Shown piece by piece: positions 36,520 to 47,758 of a stretch of DNA of 64,000 nt. The notes under the pieces were generated by a model, which was not told the DNA's origin, did not search any database, and saw only the letters and a program-made list of their open reading frames with translations. A program made the translations under genes and the position numbers. Each line of letters starts with the position of its first letter. The stretch's first letter is position 1. Source of the stretch: Rugalucina vietnamica (Eukaryota > Mollusca > Bivalvia > Lucinida > Lucinidae); the NCBI GenBank assembly GCA_964017185.1, contig OZ024880.1, forward strand, positions 39,522,329-39,586,328. Direction: 5' to 3'.

Positions 36520-36810
36520 CAAATTGCTACAAAACTGGACAAATTGCCAACCTCATATCCATGCTGAACTGTCAATATCACTTCTGTATAATATGGCAGT
36601 TTCTGGTTTTGACAAGGAAAAGTGTTACCTGTGGCCATTTAGACAAACAAATTGCCACCCCTCTTACAATGAATACAGAAGCAACAAAACTAGACAAATT
36701 GCCAACCTCAGTGAACACGCTACAACTGTCAATACCACTTCATGGTAACATGACAGATTCTGTTTTAGACATGGTTACAGTGTTAGTAGTGGCCAGTAAT
36801 TAGACAAATA
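36520..36810. repeat. Two-copy ~155-bp tandem duplication
   Basis: AAAACTGGACAAATTGCCAACC at 36531 recurs as AAAACTAGACAAATTGCCAACC at 36686. Downstream blocks (ACTGTCAATA.CACTTC; TAGACAAA) follow in the same order with moderate divergence. Confidence 0.85.
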
Positions 36811-37242
36811 TCTCTATCTTATCTGTTAGCAAAATGCAAGTACATATAACAAAAGATGTACAACAAGAAAGCATTGTTTTACATGAGTTCATGATAGTTC
36901 AAGGTTGAAAGCACTGAGGTTCAGGGTCTTAAACGCCAGGCTTCATGTGCATACCGGAAAGTTAGAGGGAGACAATTTTACCATAGAGACTCAAGCCAAG
37001 AGTTTGCAAAAGTGGGCAGGATTTCCCCTATACTTCATGTTGTATTTTTACTAGATGCTAGTAACTGATGAAGGTAAATTTGTTAAATGGGTCTTCAAAC
37101 TGAATTGAATTGAGCTGAAATGGATCTACTGATCAAAAAGCAAAGCTATGTCCAGATTAATGGTATGGCATAAAGCAGTCCTTCCGACGCATCACTTGAC
37201 AGCCATTAATTGAATTTTTCTTGAAATGCAAGCTTTTCTCAA

Positions 37243-37525
37243 CATCAAGAAAACATGGCCGTGCATTGAATACCCCACTAAACCCCACTTTCATATAGTA
37301 AAACTGGGGTTTGCAGAGGTAATAATACCTAATTTGCTTATCTTTTATCCAAAACATACATTGTGGGTGCTCGTTAGAACCACCTTGCCGAGGCGGTTCT
37401 AATGTGTACCCACAATCTATGTTTTGAGCAAAAATAAGAAAAATATTAATAATTTTCTACTGAAATTTTTTATTTTTTACAACTTAGGAAAAATCTGTAT
37501 ATTACATGGGCATGTTTTCATAATG
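37243..37525 (+). mobile_element. Family B foldback MITE, copy B6
   Basis: Left CATCAAGAAAACATGGCCGT, right GGGCATGTTTTCATAATG. The palindrome near 37330-37445 has centre ACCACCTTGCCGAGGCGG, with two unpaired changes in the left arm. Confidence 0.92.
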
Positions 37526-38318
37526 AAAATGCTTCTTGCCCACCTATACAAACAAGCTATTTGTTGTAACTTGTTATACCTATTAACATTTACTTTTTGA
37601 TTTTGGAAAGATATCCCATGCCACAATTTATCAAAACTGAATATCTAGCAGCAATAGAAAATAAATTGTTACCTCAAAATTAATTATCACCCAACTATCA
37701 AAAGGTAACAAGGTGGTTGACCTTCAAAGAAAACAAATCTCTTCAACAAAGACTTATTCAAACATTATTCTGGTCTATGATATGAAGTATGGGCCATTTA
37801 TATCACCAACATTGTTATGATAAATTGGTGCCAAGTTATCCTTCCATTCTTGATTTACTGTTAGTATACCAAATTCAATTGTAGTTTATAAACATACACC
37901 AAGAAAGTGTTTAGAATTATGGAAAGTCTGCCAACATGTTTGCTACAGACAAAACCTTTAGTCTTTACTCCTACAATGAATATCTGTGACACACAGTCAC
38001 ACATACATATGTACACATAGTTCATCGGTCTGGCTCTGTCTTCTCATGTTTTCCATCATTATTCATCTTTGCAATAATGTTTAGCTTGCTTACTTGTACA
38101 AAAGTGGGAATATAGTGAGTTAGTGACACATGTATGGTGACAAACATGAAGCTACTTCAAATTATCTAACACTGTCCTAGGATTTATGCATCCCTCAAGA
38201 GCTGTGATTTTTTAAATAAATAATGACAGCAGACAAATTTAATCAGGTAATTATCAAATGCAAGTACTTAAGTGCATAAAAAAAAAAATATTGTTATGTG
38301 AACATATTGCTTACCATT
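37526..38318. other. AT-rich non-coding stretch
   Basis: I see no gene, repeat family or structured element here. Confidence 0.5.
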
Positions 38319-38524
38319 TGTGCCGTGACGCGAGAAAACCGGTCTTCGGGGTTTCCGACAAGGTCTGACACAAACTGATTGGTACAGTCACTGAAGCAGG
38401 CTAGAAGCTTGAAATTTCGGATTTAAGAAGAGACACTGTACTATCTGTGTAGTGTAACTGCGAAGCTGATCCGCGCCTTTGTTTTCGCATAGGCAAAAAA
38501 CTGGTTTTCTCACAATGCGGTTCA
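38319..38524 (-). mobile_element. Family A MITE with one hairpin arm deleted, copy A13
   Basis: Left TGTGCCGTGACGCGAG with the CCGGTCTTCGGGGTTTCC subtype terminus, right CACAATGCGGTTCA. Between TCTGTGTAG and TGTAACTGCGAAGC the whole left hairpin arm (about 35 bp) is missing, while the right arm GCGAAGCTGATCCGCGCC remains. Confidence 0.9.
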
Positions 38525-39710
38525 TTTAATGTGAGAAACTACAAATTGAGATGAGTAAAATAATCTTGAAAAGGTCATAAAAATAAACGAAATAGACAAA
38601 AAGGTGCAGATTTATTATGACAATCTAAAAGTCAAAAATTTGTTTATCTGTTATGTTCATGGAGTGCCTGTTAAGTTGTATTATTCATTCAACATACATT
38701 TTTAAGATACATGCAAATCCAATTAGCATTTGAAATTTATTGCAACCATGCTTCTAGCTTTGAAAAGGACTGTTAGAACCCTTAATTCTGACACTTATTT
38801 CCTGGAAAGTATGCTAGGCGTGTGTCAAACTCATTGCTGAAGCAATCATATACAGCTAGGTATGTCAAGTATTCTCAGATGTAATTTAAGAAATTAAATC
38901 CTTCATGCCAAAATTCATTAATAACAGGCAGCAACTGGCTGATGAATCTGTAAAACTCATTAAATATGCACAAAGGGCAATCTGACATTCTTTCCTTGCC
39001 TTATCTCACATTTAAATTCTCTGCATCCATTTAATGCCCTGCTAATTTAGGAAGCATTGATGTATACAAAGAAGAACAACAGAGATAAATGACCTCCCTG
39101 ACTAACACCAACATCCTGAGTTAATTAATGATGGCACAGAGGGTAGATAATGACTATCACAGACTGAGGCCATCTTAACCTCCTGACACCTTTAAACTTT
39201 TCAAGCACATTCATATCTTTTTTACAGAAATTATGGACATGTTAAAATGGAGACAAACTAAGAAAAAATACATTCAAAAGCTTTTTTCAGACCTCAATTT
39301 AAGTAAATATAGGAAATGTTTTTAGAAAAAACAATTTTGTGTCCAACGAAGATTCTCATTGAATTAACATTGGTAATGCAATATAGGAGAATATACACAT
39401 GGATTCCAGAAATCAGTGAACAAGACGAACATGCTCCAGCAACACCATTCAGTCTGATCATGAACTTCTAACTTTGCCAAAAACTTAACATCAAAGAAAT
39501 GTAGTCAATATAAATGGCAAGTGTTTACAGTTATTTCAATGTTTACAGGTTTGGCTTATAATCTACATACAGCACCTACATGAAAAAGCAGAAGGATGGA
39601 ATGATACTTCATTAACAGATGCATTAATTTAGTCCAATACTTTTCTAGAATTTATTACTACATGTAATTTCATTTGAGTGAGCATACTATAAATCTTGAC
39701 CAATCACAGT
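38525..39710. other. AT-rich non-coding stretch
   Basis: I see no gene, repeat family or structured element here. Confidence 0.5.
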
Positions 39711-40531
39711 GACCCTTCCCTATAAGCAGCATTTGTCCTTCCCTATAAGCAGTGGTTGCCCCTCCCTATAAGCAGCATTTGTCCTTCCCTATAAGCAGTG
39801 GTTGCCCCTCCCTATAAGCAGCATTTGTCCTTCCCTATAAGCAGTGGTTGCCCCTCCCTATAAGCAGCATTTGTCCTTCCCTATAAGCAGTGGTTGCCCC
39901 TCCCTATAAGCAGCATTTGTCCTTCCCAATAAGCAGTGGTTGCCCCTCCCTATAAGCAGCATTTGTCCTTCCCTATAATCAGTGGTTGCCCCTCCCTATA
40001 AGCAGCATTTGTCCTTCCCTATAATCAGTGGTTGCCCCTCCCTATAAGCAGCATTTGTCCTTCCCTATAAGCAGCAATTGCCCCGCCCATTGCTAAAGCA
40101 ATCATATATAGCATAAGCAGCAGCTGTCTCTCTCTATAAACAGCAGCTGCCCCTCCCTATATGCAACAATTGTCTTTCCCTATAAGCAACAATTTGTCCC
40201 TCCCTATAAGCAGCAGTTACCCCACCCTATAAGCAGCAGTTGCCACTCCCTAAAAACAGCAGTTGCCCCTCCCTGTAAACAGCACCTGTCTCTTGCTATA
40301 AGCAACAATTGTCACTCCCTATAAGCAACAATTGTCCCTCCCTATAAACAGCAGTTGGCCCACCATATAAGCAGCAGTTGCCTAACCCTATAAGCAGCAG
40401 CTGCCCCTCCCTATAAGCAGCATTTATTGCCCCTCTATAAGCAGCACATGCCCCTCCCTATAAGCAGCATTTATTGCCCCTCCCTATAAGCAGCTGTTGG
40501 CCCTCCCTATAAGCAGCAGTTGCCCCTCCCT
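39711..40531. repeat. Minisatellite of CCCTCCCTATAAGCAGC units with dimeric order
   Basis: About 35 units of roughly 23 bp. The first third is a higher-order array: a 46-bp dimer (AGCAGCATTTGTCCTTCCC plus AGCAGTGGTTGCCCC types) repeats seven times, with TGGTTG at 39753, 39799, 39845, 39891, 39937, 39983 and 40029. The remainder is irregular monomers (AGCAGCAGTTGCC, AGCAACAATTGTC), with one break at 40085-40118. Confidence 0.97.
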
Positions 40532-40591
40532 TTTGTTATGTTCGATCCATTGACAACTGAGGAGCAAATGGAAGAGATAAATATATACATT

Positions 40592-40806
40592 ATGAACCGC
40601 ATCAGGAGAAAACCAACAATGTGGTTTCTGACCAGGTCTGACACAAACCAGCCTGTACAGTCACAGAATCAAGCTAGAAAGAAGAGGGATTGTACTATCT
40701 GTGTATCGAAAACAAAGGCACTGATCAGCTTTGTGTTTAACCCAAAGCTGGTCTGCACCTTTGTTTTCACATATACAAGATGTTGGTTTATTGATGCATC
40801 GGCTCA
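40592..40806 (-). mobile_element. Family A foldback MITE, copy A14
   Basis: Left ATGAACCGCATCAGGAG, right TTGATGCATCGGCTCA. The hairpin near 40710-40765 has the unusual core AGCTTTGTGTTTAACCCAAAGCT, in which both arms have departed from the GCTTCGC consensus. Confidence 0.88.
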
Positions 40807-40855
40807 TATTTTATCAATATTGACAAAGTTTTGACAAGTAAGATGCCACACTATA

Positions 40856-41075
40856 TGGGCCGCTTCGTGATAAAACCGGATTTTTGCCTTTGCGTAAACA
40901 AAGGTGCAGATCAGCTTCACAAGCTGATCAGTGCCTTTGTTCTACACGGATAGTACAATTTCTCTTCTTAAATCCGAAATTTCAAGCTTCTAGCCTGTTT
41001 CTGTGACTGTACAGGTCGGTTTGTGTCAGACCTGGTCGGAAACCGCCAAGACTGGTTTTCTCGCATTGCGGCTCA
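40856..41075 (+). mobile_element. Family A foldback MITE, copy A15
   Basis: Left TGGGCCGCTTCGTGAT with the CGGATTTTTGCC subtype, right CTCGCATTGCGGCTCA. The hairpin is shortened to AGATCAGCTTCACAAGCTGATC (40905-40930), a perfect short palindrome missing the GCGGTAACCGC tip. Opposite orientation to A14, 50 bp away. Confidence 0.9.
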
Positions 41076-41395
41076 AATAATAACTTTTTCTTCCTTTTTC
41101 TTCTTTTAATTCTTTCAATTTAGAACAAACACATTACTCAAGCAAGTACATCCAAGCACAGGAGACTGCACTCTGTTAGGAGTACACATGTAAAGCAGAT
41201 GTAAAAGCCCTCCCCATCCAAAACTTTATGAGGCAACCTTTCAAGACACAACATAAAACAAAGTAATAACTTAAATGGTTCATATTAAAGAAACATAAAC
41301 TGAATAATAAACTGAATAATAAAATGATTAACATTTCTCACAAAACTTTGACTAAATGGCATACCATCTCAAAACTGATTCAGCATGTAAATCTA

Positions 41396-41612
41396 TACTG
41401 TAAATTTGGAAATTTTCACGTGACTTTTATTTCGCAAATTTTCTATATCTGAATTATTAGCGAATTCTTTTAAAAATTCGCGAGTGAGTGTCCATGTATT
41501 CTATAAAGTTTATAGTGACTCTTTATTAGCAAGAACTTGGAATTTGAGAGGCAATCACCTCGCGAATATTAGCCAAAATTAAGTTCTCGTGAATATTTCC
41601 AGATCTGCAGTA
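41396..41612. mobile_element. 217-bp MITE, family F
   Basis: Terminal inverted repeats: TACTGTAAATTTGGAAATTT at left, and AATATTTCCAGATCTGCAGTA at right. CGCGAAT motifs are near both ends (TTCGCAAATT, TCGCGAATATT). Single copy in this window. Confidence 0.78.
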
Positions 41613-41814
41613 TTTCGTAGAAAATGTCATTTATATTTTAATGCTCAGTGAGTTTTTGGAATGAGACATGAACCATGTGGAAAACAGATTTTGGTAATTA
41701 TTTATGTAAATCCAAAAGAAACAATTAGAAAGCAATTAATGAAGCATTTCCAGAAATTCCAGCATGTGCAGCCAGGAACAGTTGCTTCATGCATAATATT
41801 GACACAACAATCAA

Positions 41815-42044
41815 TTAAGCCGCGATGCGAGAATTCAGGGTTTCTGACCAGGTTTGACACAAACCAGCCTGAACAGCCACAGAAGATTGCTAGAAGCTTA
41901 ACATTTCGGATTGAGGAACAAGAGAGATTGTACTCTCCGAGTAGCGAAAATAAAGACACTGATCAACTGTGCAGTTACTGCACAGCTGATCTGCATCTTT
42001 GTTTTCGCATAGGCGAAAATCTGGTTTTCTCACTATGCGGCTCA
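41815..42044 (-). mobile_element. Family A foldback MITE, copy A16
   Basis: Left TTAAGCCGCGATGCGAG, right CTCACTATGCGGCTCA. The hairpin near 41945-42008 uses CTGTGCAGTTACTGCACAG; the flank AAATAAAGACACTGATC pairs with GATCTGCATCTTTGTTT only partly. Confidence 0.9.
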
Positions 42045-42097
42045 ATTAAGGTGTTGCAACAATCTCATTAATTTCTGTCAGGAATTCCTTTGGCATA

Positions 42098-42321
42098 TGA
42101 GCCTCGACCCAGAAAACCGTCCAACTAGGTCCGACATAAACCGGTCTGTGCAGTCAGAGAAGAGAGCTAGGATCTTGAAATTTTGGGTATAGGTAAAGGA
42201 GGAATTGTCCCATCCGTGTAGCGAAAACAAAGGTGCTGATCAGCTTCGCATTTACTGCGAAGCTGATCTGCGTCTTTGTTTTCACATAGGCAAAAATCCG
42301 GTTTTCTCATGACGTGGCTCA
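42098..42321 (-). mobile_element. Family A foldback MITE, copy A17
   Basis: Left TGAGCCTCGACCCAG, right CTCATGACGTGGCTCA. Hairpin near 42225-42288 with arms AGCTTCGCATTTACTGCGAAGCT. Same orientation as A16, 53 bp apart. Confidence 0.9.
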
Positions 42322-42904
42322 TATCATCCAAAAGCAAAGTTCTACTTGATCCTGTCCTCTAAATATTGGTATGAAAGAACCCCCTGACTTTCATGCTAAT
42401 CCCTACCCTGTGCCTTTGATCTCTGTGAAGTGATATAGTTCTTTTTCATGCACAAAAGACATGCATCTCCAATTCTTCAAATTAGGGATGATCCCATACT
42501 TACAACAAATCTGCAACAAATTGTTGGTATTCAGACTCATTAGCAAGAAAAGATATTTCATAATTTTCAAATGTCAGAATAAGTCTGAGAGTAACAAATT
42601 GATGCAAACATTCTGACAGCTGCACACAAATATATTTTGGATCCATCATATATTTTAGACAGATTCTTAGGCAAACTCAGCAATTCCCCAAAGAACTTTC
42701 TGGCAGTTTTACTAAAACGAACATTACAAAGACTTTATTACACTCAGGTCATATAAAATGACATATGAGGTTCACATGACTGTATTTACTTAAGGAATGA
42801 TCATGATAATGGATGTAGTGGATGTAGTGGATGTACCGCAAGATGCAAACATGTAAGCATTTGGTGTCCATCCAAGAGCTACCTGATGGGCGGTTTGCCT
42901 TTAT

Positions 42905-43080
42905 TAAGTCAGAGTGAACAGACAGGCATTGCCCCCAGTGTTAGGCTTATAATGCTGAGTGCCAAGCAAGGTAGCCACTGGTGCCATGGTATCTTTGGTA
43001 TGACCCGGCTTGGGATCTAACCCATGACATTCCGCTCTGGAAGCAGACACTCTAACCATTACGCTAACGGAACCAGTACC
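42905..43080 (-). mobile_element. tRNA-derived SINE (family S3)
   Basis: On the minus strand the head reads GTTAGCGTAATGGTTAGAGTG (A-box like), then a B box in GGGTTAGATCCCA. It is followed by GGTCATACCAAAGATACCATG and ends with GGGGGCAATGCC. Promoter spacing is tRNA-like, but the rest is SINE body, so not a tRNA gene. Confidence 0.75.
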
Positions 43081-44913
43081 AACAAAAACTTGGGATTTGC
43101 AATAAACATAGACATCCAATATGACGTAAATGTCAGCATTTCAAGGAGAAAGCGGATAATTAATCTAATTAGTGATATATACACCAAATATACCCTTACT
43201 GTACCGATTGCCATGCTTACAAGTGGCAAGTGCCAACTCCCACGAGGAATCACTGAACACAAGTTGTCATTATGTTAAAAGCTTTTCCTAAACACAATAT
43301 TCTACACTGATTCCTAATGGCTTTTACTTATCCCAATAATGTTTTATATGTTCCCAGAAAATGGACATGACTTGTTAGAGTCATGGAGCAACAATGGAGC
43401 AATCAGTGGCATTCTTAGGGAACCTTGTCAAGTTCAAAATATTGCATGAAAATTTGCAGACTCAATGAAGCACTCTTTGGCTTACAATACTGTGGTATGA
43501 ATGATAACTCAAGACATGGAGCAAAAGATGAGGGGCAGATACAGGATTTCTGGTGAGGGGGTTCAAATTTTCCATATTAATGGTGTTCATGTTTTCTTAT
43601 TTTTACTTAGCTTCTCTTAAAGACAGGGTTTCTGTGCCGGGGGGGGGGGGGGGGGGGGGTCAAAATACAGGTAAACACAGGTAATCAATTATTGATTTTT
43701 TGGTGACAGGAATAAGCCAATCACATTACTGTATTTAGGACTATATATCATCTATTGGCTGAAATTTGATGTGAATGGTCTGAAGTCTACTAGTAGTGAG
43801 AAAATGACAACTGAATGCTAATCCCCTTTATATAGTCCAGCCCTGTCTTTAAATGTCCCCATGAAAAGTGAGATAATTTGGTACCAGAGAGGGTTTGAGC
43901 AAACCCCCTTAACTACTACTTGAGCATCAACATGAACATAACTTTATAAACTCAGGCTATACATGGATGGCGTAAGACAGCATGGTACATACATGACAAA
44001 CATACAAATACATAATTATGATAAGCAAAGTATAAGAGCTATATTGTGACAAAACAGTAGGACTCTTGCAATCTAATGACTCAAACAGATCTGGCAATCA
44101 CCTTACTGATCCGACTCATGACTTAACTGAATGATGGACCATCACTGGAGATCTATGTACAAAAGCAATTCTGCAACTCTAGTTTCATAACATATTGTTC
44201 CACAGTCCTCAGTGTAGATCAGATATTTCACCAAATTACATCAAGAAATGGTTTCTAGTCTTGAGTGGCACCAAATCTGATTTTCTCATAGAGCTCTTGT
44301 ACCATTCTTGCCAATAATGTTATACAATAATAAAATTGTGTCCATAACCACCAGTTCTGTCTGAGGTAATTTGTTAATATATCACGGCCATTCTCAGACA
44401 CAATAAAATACAGAAAACTGGCTATAAAAGATGATCATGAATATGGAAGACTAAATCTATCACTCAAACATTATGCAGATCCACTTCATAACAAAATATA
44501 CTACAGATACATGAAAAATAAATGCCAGCAATCAGAAAGAAATTCCCACTCCAAAAGCTGCGGAGGGAAAAAAAACAAAATTGACAATCAGGTACAGAAC
44601 ATATCGTAAGCCACGTGAACAACTATTTCCCAAAAGGCAGCCACTTGGTTACATGAACTTAACTAAATGTAATGAAAACGTACATACTGGTTAGGTGCAA
44701 ACAGCACAAAAATAGTAAAGTTTGCACCTAAAGAAGCCATCTCCAAATAATTTTAAATTGTAATTCATTTGCAAGACATGGATGTGGTTAACAATAGAGT
44801 GTGGACATTATATACAGTTTCTGAGCAAAACAGAAACATAAATGGAACTACTGGCATGTACCATGATTCAAATACATGTAGTAATATTTCAATCCCCTGA
44901 TGACATAGTTTAA
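43081..44913. other. Non-coding stretch with a G tract
   Basis: No credible gene. A run of 21 consecutive G occurs at 43639-43659, the longest homopolymer in the window and a candidate G-quadruplex or assembly-error site. Confidence 0.6.
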
Positions 44914-46091
44914 GGCCGTCTCACACAGAACACGGTTGGGCACACGGTTCCAATACAGTTTACTCGGTTATACACGGATTGACTGGTACGAGTATTGAGC
45001 TCCAACCGTGCCTGAGGATGAGTTGGTAGCAAATGACTCAAATGTAGCAAATGTGAGCACGGATATACTCGATCAAGCAATGTTTGTCACGGTTTGAACA
45101 CGATTTGCAAACGATTTTCATACGGTTGTTTTACGGTTCCAAGTACGGTCTAGTTCGGTCTGTTACGGCCTAGTTCGATTAAACACGACGTTTACACGAT
45201 TTACTGGACATTTACAGGGTTTATATACGGTCCCATCGACTTTTGTTCGAGTTATGCTTGAATTATTACACATTCGTGTATGGTTTGATATAAATTGACT
45301 CGTTTTGATGGCTTGGCTTCATAAATTAGAGTCTGAATCTCTGGATGTCTCGTCAGGTGGTATCAGCGCGTCCCCGAGCTCATCAGGGCCGATAGGGTCA
45401 GCAGGTTGAAGTGGTTGGAGGGCTTTGGAGGCCCTTTTTGTATTCTCGCTGGTGGCTATTCTTTTAGGGACCTTCTTTTTCCTTGGAGGCATTATGGGAT
45501 TTCTTTCACTGTGGCAGCAGGTAGTGTTGTCTGTTGTGCTCCAGGACTGTATGACCATACACAAGCTTTGTACAGACGTAGAGACCGTGTCTGGTCGTAC
45601 TTGACCATGTATAATTCGTACTTGAACCGTATTGATCGTATGACAATCGTATGAAACCGTACTGGTCTTATGGTGATCGTATAAAACCGTGTGTCCACTC
45701 ATGTGACTCGTACGGTGATCGTGTGACATTCGAGTGTCAATCCGGGTGTTGGATGTAGGACTTGAGGACGGTTTCACACGATTCCATACGATTTATATAC
45801 GATTTTGACACGGTTGAGCTTACTCGTGCTTTGTGATTCATGTGCGGTTGTATATACGGTCTCGTACGGGCTCACACGGTCTTTCACGGTCTTGTACGAT
45901 CGCTTATACGATTATACACGGACATCGCACCCGTGCCAGTTTTTAAAAAGTTTTAAAAATCATACACGGCTTACACGGATACACAGTATGGCCCGAGTGT
46001 AAGTCGGATAATGCCACGGTTTATTCGGTTGTATGTACGGTTTACACGGGTGGCCAACCGTGTAAACCGTGTGTTCTGTGTGAGACGGGCT
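44914..46091. mobile_element. TTAA-flanked element dense in ACCGT/ACGGT motifs
   Basis: Left GGCCGTCTCACACAGAACAC and right GTGTTCTGTGTGAGACGGGC form inverted repeats of about 25-30 bp, continuing into ACACGGTT motifs. TTTAA abuts both ends (44909-44913, 46091-46095), which fits a TTAA target site as used by piggyBac-like elements. Dozens of ACGGT/ACCGT pentamers lie in both orientations, concentrated in the outer ~350 bp and near 45600-46060. A 57-codon relic ORF sits in the middle. Confidence 0.85.
45319..45492 (-). CDS. 57-aa ORF inside the ACGGT element; unrecognised
   Basis: Starting at the ATG at 45490-45492, the product is 57 residues. It has a basic start (MPPRKKKVPKR, nuclear-signal-like), then Ser/Lys-rich and Pro/Asp/Glu-rich segments ending in SRDSDSNL and a TGA stop. 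The same frame is open another 95 codons upstream through the motif-rich repeat, but that part reads as translated repeat. Composition differs from the surrounding shadow ORFs, so this may be the first exon or a relic of a transposase N-terminus. I recognise no domain, and it may not be expressed. Confidence 0.35.
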   Translation of the reverse strand: MPPRKKKVPKRIATSENTKRASKALQPLQPADPIGPDELGDALIPPDETSRDSDSNL

Positions 46092-46406
46092 TTAAGTGCA
46101 GTTCTACAAAACAATTAATCTAAATGCCAGCACAATTCTAAGTGAAAATTTCATGTCTTAGTTCAATCTCATTAGAAGCAAGAGCTTAAAAAGTGCTTAT
46201 CAATGCCTCTAATAACCAGCAAGAAAACTTATATAAACTGAAATGATGACGTGCTGTCAATCGGTGAAGATTGAGTCCAAAAATGTTTCAGTCAAAAATA
46301 TGTAAGACAATTCTGATCTACAGTTTCAATTTCAAACAATGCTCCTTTCCTTACAATGCATTATCTCAGATTTGATCATTGTTTTTATTTCAAATCCTAC
46401 GGGTAA

Positions 46407-46869
46407 TGCACCAGTCATTTGTATCCCCGGCTCCCCCGGGGCCGGGGATAGCGGGGACATAGCGGGGCTAAAGTGCCTGGCTTTAACCTCTGATGTGTCC
46501 CGGCAGTGCCGGGGATTTGCCGGGGTTATGATTTCCCGCCAATACACTGTCACATTAATTCAAATTAGATTTTAATGATATTTTTAACATTTAATTATCT
46601 TTATGGTACTTATTTAATTTCCAAATGCACCTAAACATTTACATGCATAAAATGAGGCCCTTCTCCCATGTTTCAGTTTCATCAGAACAACTTCCAGCTG
46701 TTGTTCCACGTTATTGTCAGCCCCTGGGGAGCCGGGGCTTTTAGCAGGGGTTTTACCAAAACTCTTGCCCGGCAGTGCTGGGCTTTTAGCCGGGCTTTAA
46801 AAATTGAAAAGTTAAAAGCCCCGCTATTCCCCGGCCCCGGGGGAGCCGGGGATGCAAATGACTGGTGCA
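46407..46869. mobile_element. GC-rich TIR element, family E, copy E2
   Basis: Left TGCACCAGTCATTTGTATCC then CCGGCTCCCCCGGGGCCGGG; right GGCCCCGGGGGAGCCGGGG then GCAAATGACTGGTGCA. Inner blocks (GCGGGGCTAAAGTGCCTGGC; GCCGGGCTTT) are also imperfectly inverted. Less decayed than E1. Flanked by TA on both sides. Confidence 0.88.
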
Positions 46870-47313
46870 TAATGAGTATTTTGGACATCATGCCTTTAAT
46901 CACCAAATGCATCATCAATTCTTCAGAGTTAACAAGTACATTGCCATGGTATTGTCAGATCTTTAATTCCACCAAGTGCATAATTTTCATGACTTGACAT
47001 TATCACCACCCTTTTGTTACAGAAAAATAGTTTCATTTCACCCTATCAGTCTGTCTCACTTCTTTGATGCACTTGAAGAACCCTGTCAAGACTTCTAGCA
47101 TTTAATTAGTTCAGGTCCTTTGATTTGATATTTGGATTGTAATCATGTTCCTAAAATTGAACCAATTAGATAGATTGAGTTGAAATTATTTGAACATTTG
47201 CTGAAATGATGAAAAAATTCTCTTGAACCTGATGAATTTACCTCTTAAAGAAAAATTGAAGAGATTAGAGAGAGATTAATGCAGAATGCAGACAGGAGAT
47301 TCAAGAAATAAAA
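46870..47313. other. AT-rich non-coding stretch
   Basis: I see no gene, repeat family or structured element here. Confidence 0.5.
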
Positions 47314-47610
47314 TGAGCTGCGCCATGAGGAAACCAACAATGTGGTTTCCGAACAGGTTCAACACAAACTGAGCTGTACAAGCACAGAAGATGGCTATAG
47401 GCTGGAAATTTTGAATTTAGAAAGTAGAGAAATTGTACTGAACAGAACAGAACAGAACATACCTTTATTAACTCTCAGATTGTACAATACAACATATGAG
47501 ATAATGTACACTGATCATGGACAAAAAGACAATACTAAAGGTGTAGTGAAAACAAAGGTGCTGATCAGCCTTTGTTTTCACAAATGCCAAATGTTTGTTT
47601 GTTCAGCTCA
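47314..47610 (-). mobile_element. Family A MITE split by a LINE tail, copy A18
   Basis: Left TGAGCTGCGCCATGAGG, right TTTGTTTGTTCAGCTCA. The body is interrupted after AATTGTACT by a 93-bp insertion and resumes at GTGTAGTGAAAACAAAGG. The hairpin is reduced to GGTGCTGATCAGCC, so its tip has been lost. Confidence 0.85.
47440..47532 (-). mobile_element. 5'-truncated LINE 3' tail with (GTTCT)n end
   Basis: On the minus strand the insert reads from TGTCTTTTTGTCCATGATCA to TTAATAAAGGTATGTTCTG and ends in about four GTTCT units. Tandem pentamer tails like this are typical of CR1/L2-type LINE 3' ends. Target duplication TACT flanks it (47436-47439 and 47533-47536). It postdates the MITE. Confidence 0.7.
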
Positions 47611-47758
47611 AATGATGCTCAATATTTGATTTTGGTGCCTGGCAAAATGTTTGTTTGTTCAGCTCAAATGATGCTCAATATTTAATTTCAGTGCCTGGGG
47701 AAATGTTTGTTTGTTCAGCTAAAATGATGCTCAATATTTAATTTCGGTGCCTGGCTTG
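47589..47758. repeat. Three-copy ~57-bp tandem repeat derived from a MITE end
   Basis: Unit AAATGTTTGTTTGTTCAGCT ... TTTCGGTGCCTGGC starts near 47589, 47646 and 47702. The first 22 bp are the right terminus of MITE copy A18, so the duplication involves the element end plus about 35 bp of flank. Confidence 0.93.

Noticed and set aside
45493-45777. N-terminal 95 codons of the minus-strand frame in the ACGGT element
   Set aside because: Amino acids simply translate the ACCGT/ATACGA repeats (for example SYDCHT and VSYD). Only the last 57 codons have a different composition.
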